Of a stretch of DNA of 64,000 nt, positions 43,697 to 55,893 are shown in pieces. The position numbers and the translations under genes were made by a program. Each line of letters starts with the position of its first letter. The first letter of the stretch is position 1. The DNA comes from Malus domestica (Eukaryota > Streptophyta > Magnoliopsida > Rosales > Rosaceae): positions 1,045,001-1,109,000 of the forward strand of contig NC_091664.1 of assembly GCF_042453785.1 (NCBI RefSeq), written 5' to 3'. The notes under the pieces are model-generated. The model ran no database searches. It was not told the origin of the DNA and saw nothing but the letters and a program-made list of their open reading frames with translations.

Positions 43697-43732
<36 letters not shown>

Positions 43733-46700
43733 CAGAGAGACGCACCTGGACGGGACTCCATCTATTCTCTAATGTGTTTGGTTTCTTCATTCGAATGGCT
43801 GGCATGGAACCCAAGTTGCTCAAGCCCAAAAGTTTGGTCATTTCCACATCAACTCTATCAATAGGCTCTAACTTGTAACAATACGCCCAGTCAACTAGAT
43901 TGTAGTTCTCCATATTAGCGGTCAAATTCTGAAACCCATAGGATTGATATGTTATTTTTTTTAATGATATGCATCCACGTATGTCCATATTTTTGTGTAC
44001 TTTTGGTAACCCCACAAGTGATTCGAGCCTCTCACAGCTCAAGAAAGAGAGATGATCGAGCCTCCTCAAACTTTTGATGAAAACTGGCAGACTACGAATT
44101 GGATTCTTATTTAACTTTATTGTTCGCAACGAGGATAGGTTACTTAAATCCCTATGAAAGGCATCATCAGAAAGGTTGCACCCACTGAGATTTAACTTTA
44201 CTAAAGAGTAAGGAAAAGAACCCAAGATACTTGAACTTCTTTCTGGCCATAATTCACTTAATGGAATTTCATCTATTTCAATAACTTTCAGAGACTCCAT
44301 CTTCTTCAGAATCTCCATTGGAAATTCATCAAGATTTGAGCAACCAGATAAAATGAGTGTTTCAAGTGATTTAAGCATGCACATGTTCTTCGGAAGCATC
44401 CTAAGATTCTTGCAATCCTTCATATTCAAGTACACAAGTCTCTCTAGGGTTGTAATGGATTCATGAACATCAATTAGGCTTGTGCAATCTACAATAATCA
44501 ATTCTTCTAGACTGGGGCAAAGTGAGAAGTCCACAATTTCAGTGAGGCCATGAGAATGGCTGACATCAAGGATCTTCAAAGATGGAAGAAACTGTGGAAA
44601 ATAAATAAAGAAAGAAGAAATATGTGTAGGAGTTAATTCTAACATATGCAAAGAAGGAAAATGAACTGAAGTAACGTAGAGTAACATACTTTTGTTCCTT
44701 TGCAGACTTGTCTCAAGCTACTATGTTGCATTTCAAGAACAACTAGATACTTCAAAGGAAAATCAATAGGTATAGAATCCAAAGGAAATTCAAGCCAACA
44801 CAGCCATCTTAACCCAGTAGGGAAATCTGCGTAACATCCATCTAGTCGTACATGACTAAGATGGAGTAATTGTAATTTGTGCATCCTTTCAAATGCATTG
44901 GTTTCCAAGGCTGTCTCATTTGTGTTTATTGGACTGTTTGCAGGATGCATACGCATATCCAGGACAAGACCTTGAATTGTTTGTGAACCCTAAAAGAAAA
45001 AAAAGGAAACATTAATATGGATAATTTTCACAAGAAGAAATACATATGTAGACACAAAAGGCATATGTTTCTTACATTCTTTTCCCTCAATACTTGGAGA
45101 GAATCCTTATGGCGCCATAATCTACTACGTTTCTCAGGCTCTTCTGATTCTAGGCGAACAATTTCTCTCCCCATGCCACGAATCATGTCATGCATCTTCA
45201 CCCAGCCGCATTCATCAACTGTCACTAAGCATCTATCAATGAGATTATGAATGCCAATGGTTGTATGGAAATCACATTCATCGAGTATTCTAACAATGTA
45301 GTTTTTTTTCCTTCCTTTTAGGAAACAAGCAATGTGGAGGAATAGTTTCCGGTCATGGTTATCTTGTAAACTGTCATAGCTTATTCTTAGTTTATTCATG
45401 ATTTCGCCATTAGGAAAAACTTTCAACTTCTCCAATGCACTTTGCCATACACCTATACTTTCCCCTGACAAAGAAGAACCCAAAATTTTTAGAGCTAATG
45501 GAAGTCCGCTGCTATGTTGCACTGCCATTTTTGAATGCTCCATGTATTCTTCTATGGGATGGTCCTGGCCAAATGCATGCCAACTGAAAAGCTCCAATGA
45601 TTCATTGTAATCCAAAGTTTTAACATGGTGCACCTTTGTAACTTGATGTGCCTTTAGCAACCTTTCACGCCTAGTTGTTATAAGTATCTTACTTCCCGGA
45701 GAAAACCGATCTTTCATCCTTGGGACAGCATCTAATTGGTCCATTTGGTCCACATCATCAAGAACAAGCAGAACTCTTCTAGAGCTTATGGCGCCTTCAA
45801 TCTTACTTATTCCCTCACTAACACTGTGTATTTTCACTTCTCTACCGTTCATATCATAAAGAAGTTTCATTTGTATTTGAACTAAGCCATTTCGAACTGC
45901 TGTTTCTTTGATATTTTCAATGAAACTGCTTCCTGTAAATCTTTCGTAGTTAGAATTGTATATATGTTTTGCAATGGTTGTCTTCCCTATTCCAGACATG
46001 CCATACAGAACAAATATACCAACATCACTTGATCCATCTTGTAACCACAAATTGATTCGTTCGACTTGAGATTGGATTCCAACCAATTTTGGTTCAACAC
46101 TCAATGGTGTGCGACTTAACTTGTCTCCTATCACTTTAACAATTTTTTTTATAAACTTTGACTCATACCTAAGAATTTGCAAACAAAATGAAAAATGAAT
46201 TGCAGAATTTAGATGATTAAACATATGTTGATAGACTTTATTTAAATAAGGAAAAAAGAGGACTGCTGACAAAATTAAAAGAAAAAAAGGAATATAGCGC
46301 ATAATTTATACGAACTATAGACAAATACAAGACAGGTTACATAACTTTTTTCCATGCTTTTAATAAAAATCTAAGCAACTGCAAACCAATAGACTAACAT
46401 GGAAAATGACTAATCCTTGAGTAGTGTGATTTCTTTAAGTTGACATAAATTGGAATTATTATTCACTACTGAGATTGAATTAAAAAATATATATATAAAT
46501 CAGGTCCCTACGGATCATATTTGACAAAAGAAAGAAGAGGAGAAATGGAGAAAATGGAAGTTACCCATCAGCTTTATTTTGTAAGACCATGCCTGCTAGA
46601 TCTGCAACCTCTGCAAGTGCCTTCCGCCATTCCTTCACCTTTTTCGGCGATTGAGATGTCTCGTGTCTTTCAAATGCTTTTCCAATACTTTCCGTCTGCT

Positions 46701-47118
46701 TCTTCACGTGGGACGGATCGACATGGTAGAAGACTGGTAAAACTACATGGTTCAAGGGAGGCCTCTGGCGTTCAAGGATCCTTTTGCGTTCAAGGATCAT
46801 CACAAGCTCATCAAGGCACCATCTGGATGATGTGTAATCTTCTGAAAACACGACAACAAAAGTTCGTGACAGATGGATCGCTCTCTGCAGTCCTGGCTTT
46901 ATATCTTTTCCTCTCTCAAGTCCATCGTCGTCTCGGAACGTGAGAAATCCTGCGTTGTTCAAGGCTGTGTAGAGGTGGTCAGTAAACGTCTTGCGAGTGT
47001 CTTCGCCTCTGAAGCTCAAGAACACGTCGTAGCGATAACCCCCAATTTTTTTGGAATCAGAGCAGGTTCCTTGAGATGTTCTCACGAAAGCCATTGATGT
47101 GGATCGATGCTCAAACAA
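41911..47118 (-). CDS. TIR-NBS-LRR (TNL) resistance protein with C-terminal transmembrane tail
   Basis: Eight minus exons: 46565-47118, 45076-46168, 44690-44989, 43746-44591, 42987-43647, 42517-42549, 42253-42372, 41911-42110. The joined frame is 3807 nt (1268 aa), open throughout. Exon 1 TIR: RYDVFLSFRGEDTRKTFTDH and SSRWCLDELVMILE (catalytic-type Glu). Exon 2 NB-ARC: GMSGIGKTTIA P-loop, RVLLVLDDVD kinase 2, GSKILITTRRERLL, SGLPLAL, KLFLHIACFLKG and a normal MHD (KMHDMIRGMG). Exons 3-4 hold ~10 leucine-rich repeats. Exon 5 starts GLYQYGIFSTFFVGNEVPGQ, the post-LRR (C-JID) domain. Exons 6-8 are short, acidic and symmetric, and end in a hydrophobic helix (VLITAAVLLVLLFFMWYFCS) then AKQSREKFVEF. 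TNLs sense pathogen effectors and signal through TIR NADase activity. A second Met (MAFVRTSQG, position 47094) is an equally likely start. The tail exons are unusual; the rest is typical. Confidence 0.85.
42035..42556 (-). repeat. ~262-bp tandem duplication covering TNL tail exons and introns
   Basis: TATCTAAAAARCAYRCAAATAACAG recurs at 42109 and 42371 and CCTCACCWGTATCTTCATC at about 42249 and 42511. The acidic coding block (DTKEEQQDD / DTEEEQQDD, then ATRSAGSNN / ATRVAGSNN) is duplicated in exons 8 and 7. Confidence 0.75.
43690..43740. repeat. GA-rich microsatellite in TNL intron 4
   Basis: (GA)n followed by (GACA)-type repeats make up most of the 98-bp intron between exons 4 and 5. The intron frame is open through it (SVSVSVSLSLSLS), so retention would insert a low-complexity linker. 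Confidence 0.8.
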
Positions 47119-47354
47119 AAAAATTGGTCTTTGCTAGGTGCAATGCAAATGCCTCTGTGCAGGCATCCCTATCTACTTCCAGAAAAATTTGCAAACAATT
47201 ATAAAATGGGTCATTCTCATGCATTGACCCACAAGCCCTTCTTTAAGTCATGGCCGGCCACTAGTGGCAGAGATGATAATAACAAGAAAGACTACTACTT
47301 GTTTTATATGTGATTTTATAATTCACAATTCATATTGGTCGTTGCTCACGGAAA
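47119..47354 (-). promoter_or_regulatory. Upstream region of the TNL gene
   Basis: AT-rich sequence 5' of the TNL start. No confident TATA box or W-box cluster was assigned. Confidence 0.3.
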
Positions 47355-47562
47355 GGGGTTCTCTCCGGATCCCTTCCTCATAAATTACTAAGTTCGGAGA
47401 TTCGGCCATTAAAATTTGATCTAACAGCTACAAACACGGATCTACTTTAAAAGTTATAATAATTTTAACCGTTTGATCAAATTCAATGGCTCGGATCCCC
47501 GGACTTGTTAGATTAGAAGAAAGGTATCCGGATAGGATCCCTTTCCGTTGCTCACCCTTTGT
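47355..47562. mobile_element. MITE with GGATCC-containing inverted ends
   Basis: The left end TTCTCTCCGGATCCCTTCC is complementary in outline to the right end GAAAGGTATCCGGATAGGATCC. Sub-terminal repeats GATTCGGCC / GGCTCGGATC lie inside. About 200 bp, non-coding. Confidence 0.55.
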
Positions 47563-48093
47563 AGTTGGACAACATCTTTTGTGATAAAATGCAAACTCAC
47601 ACTACCACGAAACTACCCACCAACTCGAAGGTTTAAAACTTGATAGAACCGCAATAATAATGTGGCATTTGTAATGTTCAGTTACTTTCATAAGGAAAGT
47701 CTGGAATAACTTGAATGTGGGCACATATGTAATATGGTTGAACTTGAGGTGGATGATCGAATTGTTGTGCAGCTATAGGCTTGTTGTATAGTTGTAGGCA
47801 GGGCTAAAAGAAATCACTTGCCGAGGTGGGTTTTCTCTATACGACATTGAAAATTGATAATAATGTTACGCAAATTCACTACAGAAAAGCAGACGCACCT
47901 GTTCAAGATTTGGACAAGCTCACATGTACCAGTCAAGTGGACTCATGGGCAGATGCACACAAAGCCTACTGATTTCGAGGAAGGATTGTGATTGTGGCAC
48001 CAGAAGAGTTCCTCAGTTTCTCAAAATTCTTGCCAGACATCCCAATCAAAGAACTCGCTTGGGAACCAAATATCAAAAGTCTTATGTACTAGC
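47563..48093. other. Intergenic, no gene recognised
   Basis: Unique-looking AT-rich sequence with only short unsupported frames. Confidence 0.35.
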
Positions 48094-48454
48094 TGTTAAT
48101 GTTTTGTAACTTTTGATTTTATGAATACGTGAGAAGTAGAACGAAGTGCTCCAATCGATTTGATTACTTCACACACACACACACATAGAGTGTGCTACCA
48201 GAGGACAAGATATAACCGTTGTGATCTCACACAGTTCACATGAGCCATCAGGCAGAAACCCATATGAGATGCACATGCCTCACTTAAACACTCTAACAGA
48301 AAAACAGGTGGAAAAATACAAGCCATTCAAATGTTATAATCTCAGCCGTGCATTACAGCTGAGTATTCAAACTAAAACTAAGAACACAAGCAACTAAGTT
48401 TTACAGAATCAATCCAAGCAACTAATCTTCCTGCAAAAAGCTTATACTCCAACA
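48094..48454 (-). repeat. Ty1/copia 3' LTR (minus orientation)
   Basis: On the minus strand it begins TGTTGGAGTATAAGC directly after a polypurine TTAGAAGGGAG and ends GTTACAAAACATTAACA. TGTT...AACA ends fit a copia LTR. An (AC)n microsatellite lies at 48170-48185. The far end is a best guess. Confidence 0.55.
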
Positions 48455-50585
48455 CTCCCTTCTAATGTTGCAGATTTGACTCCAAGCATACTTCTGAGCA
48501 TATAGAACCTATCCTTTGGTAGAGCTTTGGTAAAGATGTCCGCTAATTGTTCTTCTGATTTACAAAAAACCAAATTGATTATATCGTTCTGCAATGCATC
48601 TCTGATGTAATGGTACCTTCTGTGAATGTGTTTTGATCTTTGATGAAGGACAGGATTCTTTGTCATTGCTATCGCAGACTGATTGTCGCAGTATAAAGGA
48701 GTTGCATTAGTTTGCACTTCTCCAAAGTCTTCTAGTACAAATCTTAGCCAAATTGTTTGAGTTGTTGCCTTAAAGGCACTAATATACTCAGCTTCAACAG
48801 TTGACAATACAACACTATGTTGCTTCACTGATGGCAAAGAAAAAATGCCATGCCAAATGTAAAGGCATAGACGAATGTACTCTTTATATCAGTTTCATCT
48901 CCTCCCCCAATCACTATCACAATATCCCACAAGCATTTCTGATTTTCCTTTTTCATACTCAATACCAAAATCAATGGTTGAATGTACCTAAGCACACTCT
49001 TTGTAGTTCCAGGATGCTTCTTGGTTGGATTATGCATGAATGTAGATAACAGGCTTGCTGCAAACATTGTGTCAGGTCTAATTGCAGTAAGATACAACAG
49101 ACTTCCCACAATTTGCCTTACACTACCTCATTTGCTAGTTCACTCCTATCATCCTTCTTAAGTTTCTCATTCACAGCTAGAGGTATACTCACATGTTTGA
49201 ATCTTTTAGACCAAACTTCTCCAAGAGTGTAGTGCATACAGAATCGATCAATGAAGGTCTCATGTTCAGATTGCACAATTCCTTCCTAGAAAATGATACC
49301 ACAAGCTAAGATCTGTCATCTCATACTTTCTCATCATGTCAGCCTTGTTCATTGATCAGTTCCATGCTACTTCCAATATACACAATGTCACAACATAGAT
49401 TGAGACAATTAATGATTCTCCTCCTTTGATTATGTATAAAGTGGCTTCATTAGGACTCCTTTGAAAACCACATTCAAGTAGATAGGAATTAATTTTTACC
49501 AGGCTCTGGAAGCCTGTTTTAAATCATACAAGGCTTTTCTAAGCTTGTACACTTTGTCTTCGGAAGCTAGGACAATGAATCCCTTATGTTGGTCCACATA
49601 AACCTCCTCATTCAACATTCCATTCAAGAAGGCAAACCTGACATCGAGCTGATATAATTTCTAGCTTTTCTGAGCTACAAGTGCAATGAGTGTTCTTACT
49701 GTATCCAATCTAGCAACAGAAGCGTCTCATAGTAATCTACTCTTGGCTTTTGAGAATAACCTTTGGCAACTAGCCTTGCCTTATGCTTCTGTATAGTGCC
49801 ATCCAGGTTCAATTTTGTCTTGAATACCCACTTTACACCAACAATGAGCTTATCTGTTGGTCTGTCAACCAATTCCCATGTTCCATTCTTTTTAATCATC
49901 TCAATTTCACTCTTCATCACTTTCTTCCAAGCTTCATCAGTAGCAGCATCTTCATATTTTCCAGGTTCAACAATATTAAGATTGCATCTTGCATAGATTT
50001 CACTCAGTGATTTTGGTTTCAGTAGTGGTACTTGCAGAGCTAGTTTCTCCAATTTCAGTTACAAATTCTTGGAATACATTCCCTTAAGAACGACTCCCTT
50101 CTAACTGTGGTGGTTCTGCATTCAGACTACTATCAGCATTTTCAATCTCACTGATATTATCATTCAATTGCAAACTTACAAGAAATGTTTTAGATTTTTC
50201 ACTCTTAGCATTCCAACTCCACATAGCATTCTCATCAAATAGAACACTTCTGGAAAGTATGATCTATCTTTCTGGAACAAAAACTCTATATCCTTTTTCA
50301 GCTTTTTCATATCCACTAAAATTCCCTTGATTGAACATTCATGCAGTTTGTGTCTCAATTGTCCAGGGATGTGACTATAGCACAAAGACTTTGAGATGTT
50401 TGACTCCTGGTCTTCTTCCACTAAGCCTCAAATGGTGTTTTATCCTTCACTGCCTTTATGGGACATCTATTGAGTAAATAGATTGCTGTGTTGACAGCAT
50501 CTCCCCAAAGATAGTATGACAATCTCTTCTCATGTAGCATGCTTTTTGTCATTTCCACAATTTTTCTATTCTTCCCCTCAGCAAC
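48455..50585 (-). pseudogene. Degenerate Ty1/copia polyprotein (integrase-RT-RNase H remains)
   Basis: Minus-strand blocks in the right order: integrase end (NRKIVEMTKSMLHEKRLSYY, then AVNTAIYLLNRCPIKAVKDK, 50421-50582), RT start (DEAWKKVMKSEIEMIKKNGT, WELVDRPTDKLIVGVKWVFK, 49750-49950), RT end (MGSLLYLTAIRPDTMFAASL, near 49100) and RNase H (STVEAEYISAFKATTQTIWL, ADIFTKALPKDRF, 48470-48810). Stops and frameshifts separate them and the RT centre is eroded. The 5' LTR, gag and protease are missing; the fragment abuts the GAUT pseudogene's 3' flank. Confidence 0.85.
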
Positions 50586-51347
50586 ACACAAGAAAGAAAC
50601 GGTCATTGACATCGGATCCACCACTGTGATAGGATCACATATTCGCTTATTATCAAATGCCCAGCACAGTACGACAGGCAAACCGTACACTGAAGCCACA
50701 ACAAGATACAGTTTTCAACCAATTTTCCTCGACAAGTTTACATGTCCGGAATTTCTGAAACACCTAAATGTGAAGTAAAACAAAAGAATAGCCATCAGGG
50801 CATTTCTCACATGCAGTACATCAAGAAAGAGGGCATCTGAGCATCGTACTTCTTTTGACTGAAAGGGAAGAAAAATGACTGAAAAAGGAGAATGAATCTC
50901 CTTGGTGAAATTAGCACACAAATTCAACAACTGAAAGATCATTAAAACACTGAAAAGCTCATGATTCAAGCAATTAATATATCATGTCCCTTACACATTA
51001 CACTACGCGAGAATGTTCAAAGAATACAGCATCTTAGAAATTTAATCCTAATCATGTCCCGACATCTTAGCTCTGAAACAAATAAGGTATTGAGTTATAC
51101 AGGTCATCACGGTAAAGAATTTGTTGTTACCTTGTTACAATGGGAGAGGAATCATGGAGTAAATATTAAAAATGAATGAATTACAAAGAAGAATAAACAA
51201 TGTGGATTATGGTAACAAGAAAATAGGGAATACCTCCTCCCGTCAAGCCACACATAACCTAAGTGGCTTGTCGGATGGAGATACCAAGGAACAAGAGAGA
51301 GACTGAGAAATTTTCCAGTATTTACGTAAATCCCCATTTAATCAGGT
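50586..51347 (-). other. Probable 3' flank/UTR of the GAUT pseudogene
   Basis: Non-coding sequence downstream of the GAUT stop, up to the copia fragment. No separate gene recognised. Confidence 0.35.
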
Positions 51348-53172
51348 TCATTCACTTAGCTTGCAGCTGCGAAGATGGGGATGAACATACTTAATGTACT
51401 TGGTCCAGTATCCTCGACACTTTGTCATCGCCAACTCCAGCCATGGTTTCATGTTGCCATTATAATGTGCAACAGCCGCGTTGTCAATCTCAGCTCGATC
51501 AAGACTTGGGTTGTAACCCAAACCAAGCACATGCCATGACTTTTGTAGTGGATGTGTCAGCCCATAAAATGTAATTAGCCCTGGAGGTAATGTTCCAAGT
51601 TCCCAAAGTGTACTGTCTTCATTCTAAGACCAAAAAAAACGAAACAGAAGCAAAAAAGGGAAAACAATTATGTCAGATGGCCAATTTTCATAGGAAGGAA
51701 AACAGCAAGTGCCAAGGGTGATGGTGCTGTGGCTGAATTCATACACAAATCTATGCAAAAGAACAGAACATGTAGCAGCAAATGAAATACGTAAGATTCC
51801 TGACAATCGCCATGTTCTGCCACTTGTGACAGATACCAGTAATATCTTTCTTCTTCCACTCCTTAAGATCAAACATGTTCATCCCATATGCCCATCCACA
51901 TGCGTTTGGATCAAAGTTTCTTGCGATATGAGGATTTGAGAAATTTAGGTACTCGTCAAACCGGTGGAAGCTCTCACCACAGGTTTCTACTGCACCATTT
52001 ACTTTTCCGTGTAGATCAACTGCCCACAATCCAGTTAAGTCTTTCTGGACAACTATGTCATCATCAAGAAACAAGATCTTATCCAACTTGGGATAAACCT
52101 GTGGAAGACAGAATCTCAAATGATTAAGCATCGAGAGATACTTTGGGTTCCTGTACTTCGGATTAGAAGCGCCAGATGAGAGAGTGGTGGTATGGTCGGC
52201 CTTGAAATAATAGTTTTTCATTGCAGCAGACTCAAGCTGACGCAGAACCGGGCAGTACGATGAGTTTAGCCACTTAAACTCGTCAACCTTTTCAACATGA
52301 ATAGTGGCCTTTCCAGGAGGATTCAATAAAAACCACATATTCACGGCTCCAAAATTAAGCTTATCGGTAACAAGATGGAATACGTGTTTTGACGGATCCT
52401 GCAATCACCAAGAAACACACATTAGTTGAACAGGAAACCTGCATCTGACTTCAGTAATGGACATTACGAAGGACTACAGATGGGATATTGTCAAATAGGA
52501 TACGGTCAACTTTCAAATATTGTTATTTATTTTTTGTTTGTTTGTTAATTTACTTTCAACTTCCTTATGAATGAGGTACATGAAAGAGGCAGTCCAGTTA
52601 GAAAAGATAAACACAGCAAGCTTATGATCAAACATCTTCTAATCATTTCATCTGATTGCCACGCTTAGAATATTAAAGAAGCAGGTTATACGGATAACAA
52701 TTAGCATTTGTACCTTAAGCAAAACCAGGTGATGAAATCTTTTATTATTAAGCCTCATATACCAGAAATTGACATCTCATAGAAGTTGAAATGCCTTGGA
52801 CCTCGACATTCCTGAACAGAGTCACCATGGCGTTTGTGACAGTTTTTCAGTTCTTTTGGAAACAGACACAAAGATACGCGCAAGGAAACTACCAGCATAG
52901 AGTAACAGTTCAGCTCAACTTGGCATTTATGACAGTAGAGTTGACGACGACTGATGCAGCCAAGACGTTGTCTGAGAAGAGAGCGGAATGATAAAGATTT
53001 GGATTTTCCAGGTTCTCACTTCTAGGGAACTTTCTCTTCTCAAGGGGGAGGAGGTAATAATCTATGGTTAGCGCACAGATAAGTAGTGGATTCCATTTGG
53101 GATGGTCTTGGCAGCTAACTGACTAAGAAATGTGCTCTGCTTTTTCAAGCTCCGAACTTGTTCATCTACAGT
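51348..53172 (-). pseudogene. 5'-truncated galacturonosyltransferase (GAUT4-like) pseudogene
   Basis: Three minus exons remain: 52919-53172, 51811-52398 and 51348-51623. They encode the GT8 catalytic region: YHSALFSDNVLAASVVVNST, KHVFHLVTDKLNFGAVNMWF, LDKILFLDDDIVVQKDLTGL (DDD metal site), NPHIARNFDPNACGWAYGMN, HVLGLGYNPSLDRAEIDNAA and an intact end LRSCKLSE. Three lesions are visible. First, a one-base loss after LSVR (near 53070) shifts the first exon. Second, its donor reads AAGTTGAG where AAGGTTGAG would be in frame. Third, the second exon ends ATG|GC rather than ATG|GT. The N-terminal half (membrane anchor and stem) has no exons upstream; a LINE fragment lies there instead. Intact GAUTs build pectin homogalacturonan in the Golgi. 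Confidence 0.82.
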
Positions 53173-53339
53173 CTGAAGACAAAACACTTATCAAGATCAA
53201 GGAATATTAAGGGAATTGATTTTCACACACATTTTTTAGTTTTTCATGTACACCTTTTTATTTGGGGTCATAGGATTGAATAAATCAAACGAAATAAATC
53301 ACCAAATTAAATATGGATATGTATGAAGCTAAGTGGGCA

Positions 53340-54128
53340 TGTGAAAATTATTTTTAATTATTAAATGAGAGCCAAATGTGGGATTCCATGACTGGTAGTA
53401 TCCGAAAAGTAGTAAAAGATGTATTAGGAGAGTCCGAGGGCTTTGCTCCACACCAAAAGGAATCTTGGTGGTTGATGGAGGAGGTACATACAAAGGTAAG
53501 GCTAAGAAGGAATGTTGTAAAACCTTATACAAGGATAGGACCAAAGAAAATGGTGAAGGGTATAGAATAGCAAAAGAATGAGGCGAAGAAAGTTGTGAGA
53601 GAAGCTAAGTTAGTGGTTTTTTACGATATGTATAAGCAACTAAATACCAAAGAAGGAGAGTTGGATATCTATAAACTAGCTAGAGCAAGGGAAAAGACGA
53701 CAAGGGGCATAAACCAAGTGAGGTGCATCAAAGATGAGAATGGAAAAGTTCTTGCTACAAAGAACGCGGTCAAAGACAGATGGAGAGGTTATTTTCATTA
53801 TCTTTTCAATGAAGGACATGAAAAGAGTATTTCTTTGGGCCAGTTGAGTAACTCAGAATAGTGTAGAAACTACTCCTTTTACCGCCAAATTAGGAAGGAA
53901 GAAGTGGTTGTAGCTTTGAAAATATGAAGCGTAGAAAAGCAGTGGGCCTAGATGATATACTGATAGAAGTGTTGAAAGTCTTGGGAGAGACGGGTCTAGC
54001 ATGGCTCACAAACCTTTTCAATAGGATTTTCAAAACGAAGAAGATGCCAAATGAGTGGCTAAAAAGCACTTTGGTGCCTATCTACAAAAATAAGGCCAAC
54101 GTACAAAATTGCATGAACTATAGGGGTA
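53340..54128 (+). pseudogene. LINE (non-LTR retrotransposon) fragment, start of reverse transcriptase
   Basis: Plus-strand pieces: HQKESWWLMEEVHTKVRLRR, then REAKLVVFYDMYKQLNTKEG, GINQVRCIKDENGKVLATKN, DRWRGYFHYLFNEGHE, and after a frame change RRKAVGLDDILIEVLKVLGE and MPNEWLKSTLVPIYKNKANV. This is the region between endonuclease and the first RT motifs of plant LINEs. Several stops interrupt it, and it breaks off at NCMNYRGK where another repeat begins. Confidence 0.8.
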
Positions 54129-54429
54129 AATTATTTATGGGTAAATTACATTTTACCCCCTCAGGTTTGAGATCGATTTCAATTTCTTACAAAATATTTA
54201 AAACATTTCAATTTCATACCTCACTTACTATTTTATTTCAATTTCATATATCCGTTACATTTTCCATCCATTGGTCCATTAAGCGCCAACGTTGATGCAA
54301 ATTTTGTGCCACGTGGCAAAAAAAAAATTTATGCATTTAAAATATTATAATAATTTATCCTATTAAAATAAAATTATTAAAAAAAAACCTAAATCCCCAA
54401 AACCCCACCCCACCCCACCCCCACCCCGC
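54129..54429. repeat. Interspersed repeat starting GGGTAAATTACATTTTACCC
   Basis: A non-coding block with TTTCAATTTCATA repeats and a CCACGTGGCA motif, ending in a C-rich (CCCCA)n stretch near 54400-54436. It interrupts the LINE fragment. Ends were not resolved. Confidence 0.45.
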
Positions 54430-55893
54430 CCCCACCTCCCTAGAAATGGACGTGGGGCCCACCGGTGAGAGTGTAAAGTGGAATGTGAAGCCCAGACGCC
54501 GAGCGCTCACTCGTCCAACGCGCAACACGCGCTAGGTCGAATCACAATGGGAGCCCACCCACGTGGGCGTGTCCCCTTGCGTATCAAACGGAACGATAGC
54601 CCAACGACTGCTTTTGTCGATCCAATGGCCAAATTTAATTGGACCGTTTTTTAATCCAACAATCTACATTCAAATTTTTTTTGTTTGTTTTATATTTATA
54701 TATTTACTAAATCCAACGGTTTAGATCAAATATAATCAAATCTAACGGTAAAAAAAAAAAAAAGATCTAACGGCCCAAATTTAAATCCGACGGCTAAAAT
54801 AATTTAAAAAATTATTTATCTCAATTAGCTAGCATCTGAAATGCAGATGTGAGCTTCTAATGAGGTGATAGGCTTTGTCGGCCTACGACATCTAACTTCC
54901 TTGCAAAGTAGTGGTCATGATGGACAACTGCGTTCAAGATGCTTTCAAAAAGCTCTCTCTTCATCCGAAAACGCCTCCGAAAATCATGAGAAGAATATCT
55001 CGGACGTTCGATGAAATAATCTGTCATCATCCGATCATGACACTCTTCTCTATCACACTGCACAAATGAATGCCCCATTACAGAACCATTATGGCTAGAT
55101 TCGGCATGGTGCTAATATTGAATAAGCGAATTTGCAAATTCGGCTTCTTCTGCGTTCATTTCTGCATTGGCAGTTGCATGGCTTGCTTAGTATTGTATCA
55201 TTTGCATTGCCAAGCTACGCCTTCTTCTATCACCCATTGATGAGATATTGATGATTTTTAGGAAACAAAAACACTTTGAAAGTTTGAAGATTGGTGAATA
55301 TAGAGGATGATTGAAGGTTTGAATGTTGTGTGATGGTTTGATATTCAACCTGTGTTTATATAAAGGATGATTGAAGGTTTCAGTTTCATATGTGTAGGTT
55401 TGTGTTTCATGTGTTTTGTATGTATGTTAGTATGTGTTTCGTGTGTGTCATGTGTCTCACATGTGTTATGTATGTGCTTCATCTCTATCATGTGCTTTGT
55501 ATGTCCTTAACATGTGTTTTGTATGTCCTTCACATATGTTATATGTGTCTTGTGTTTCATGTATTTTGTGTTTATACATATCTATCATGATTTTCATATT
55601 CTTTCATAGTGTTTCGTGAGTTTCATGTATCGATTTAGTGATTTTTCAATATTTATTGGAATTTAAATATTTTTGGATTAAAATGTTCATAAAATTAATT
55701 TAAGATAGTCTACATAATTATTTTTTTAAAGTTAATTTAAGAAAAAATTAGCCCAAATTCATTATTTAATAATCTGATGCTAAAATTTTAGGCCAGAAGG
55801 GTTGGAGTAGAAAAGTTGTTTCTGAGCTAAAACCTAAATTTTCTGGGCTAAAAATTTTAGGTTTGAGGCCAAAGGTTGGAGATTGTCTAAAAA
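54430..55893. mobile_element. PIF/Harbinger-type element, family A copy 2 (ORF1 deleted)
   Basis: It shares with 4187-6951 the left GC block (GTGAAGCCCAGACGCC; ACCCACGTGGGCGTGTCC), the ATCTAACGG repeats, and the right ~800 bp down to AGGCCAAAGGTTGGAGATTG. ORF1 is gone; a transposase N-terminus remains on the minus strand (54857-55078). The left terminal repeat is missing. Confidence 0.65.
54857..55078 (-). pseudogene. PIF/Harbinger transposase (ALP1-like) N-terminal fragment
   Basis: 73 codons: MGHSFVQCDREECHDRMMTD, YFIERPRYSSHDFRRRFRMK, RELFESILNAVVHHDHYFAR then KLDVVGRQSLSPH and a stop. This is the conserved start of plant Harbinger/ALP1 nucleases; the DDE catalytic domain is absent. Confidence 0.8.

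Noticed and set aside
43547..43878. Arg/Glu/Thr-repeat frames opposite the TNL gene
   Set aside because: They are produced by the GA/GACA microsatellite on the antisense strand.
50421..50699. 92-aa frame starting MASVYGLPVVLCW as a separate gene
   Set aside because: Its second half is plainly copia integrase; the first half is probable GAUT 3' flank read through.
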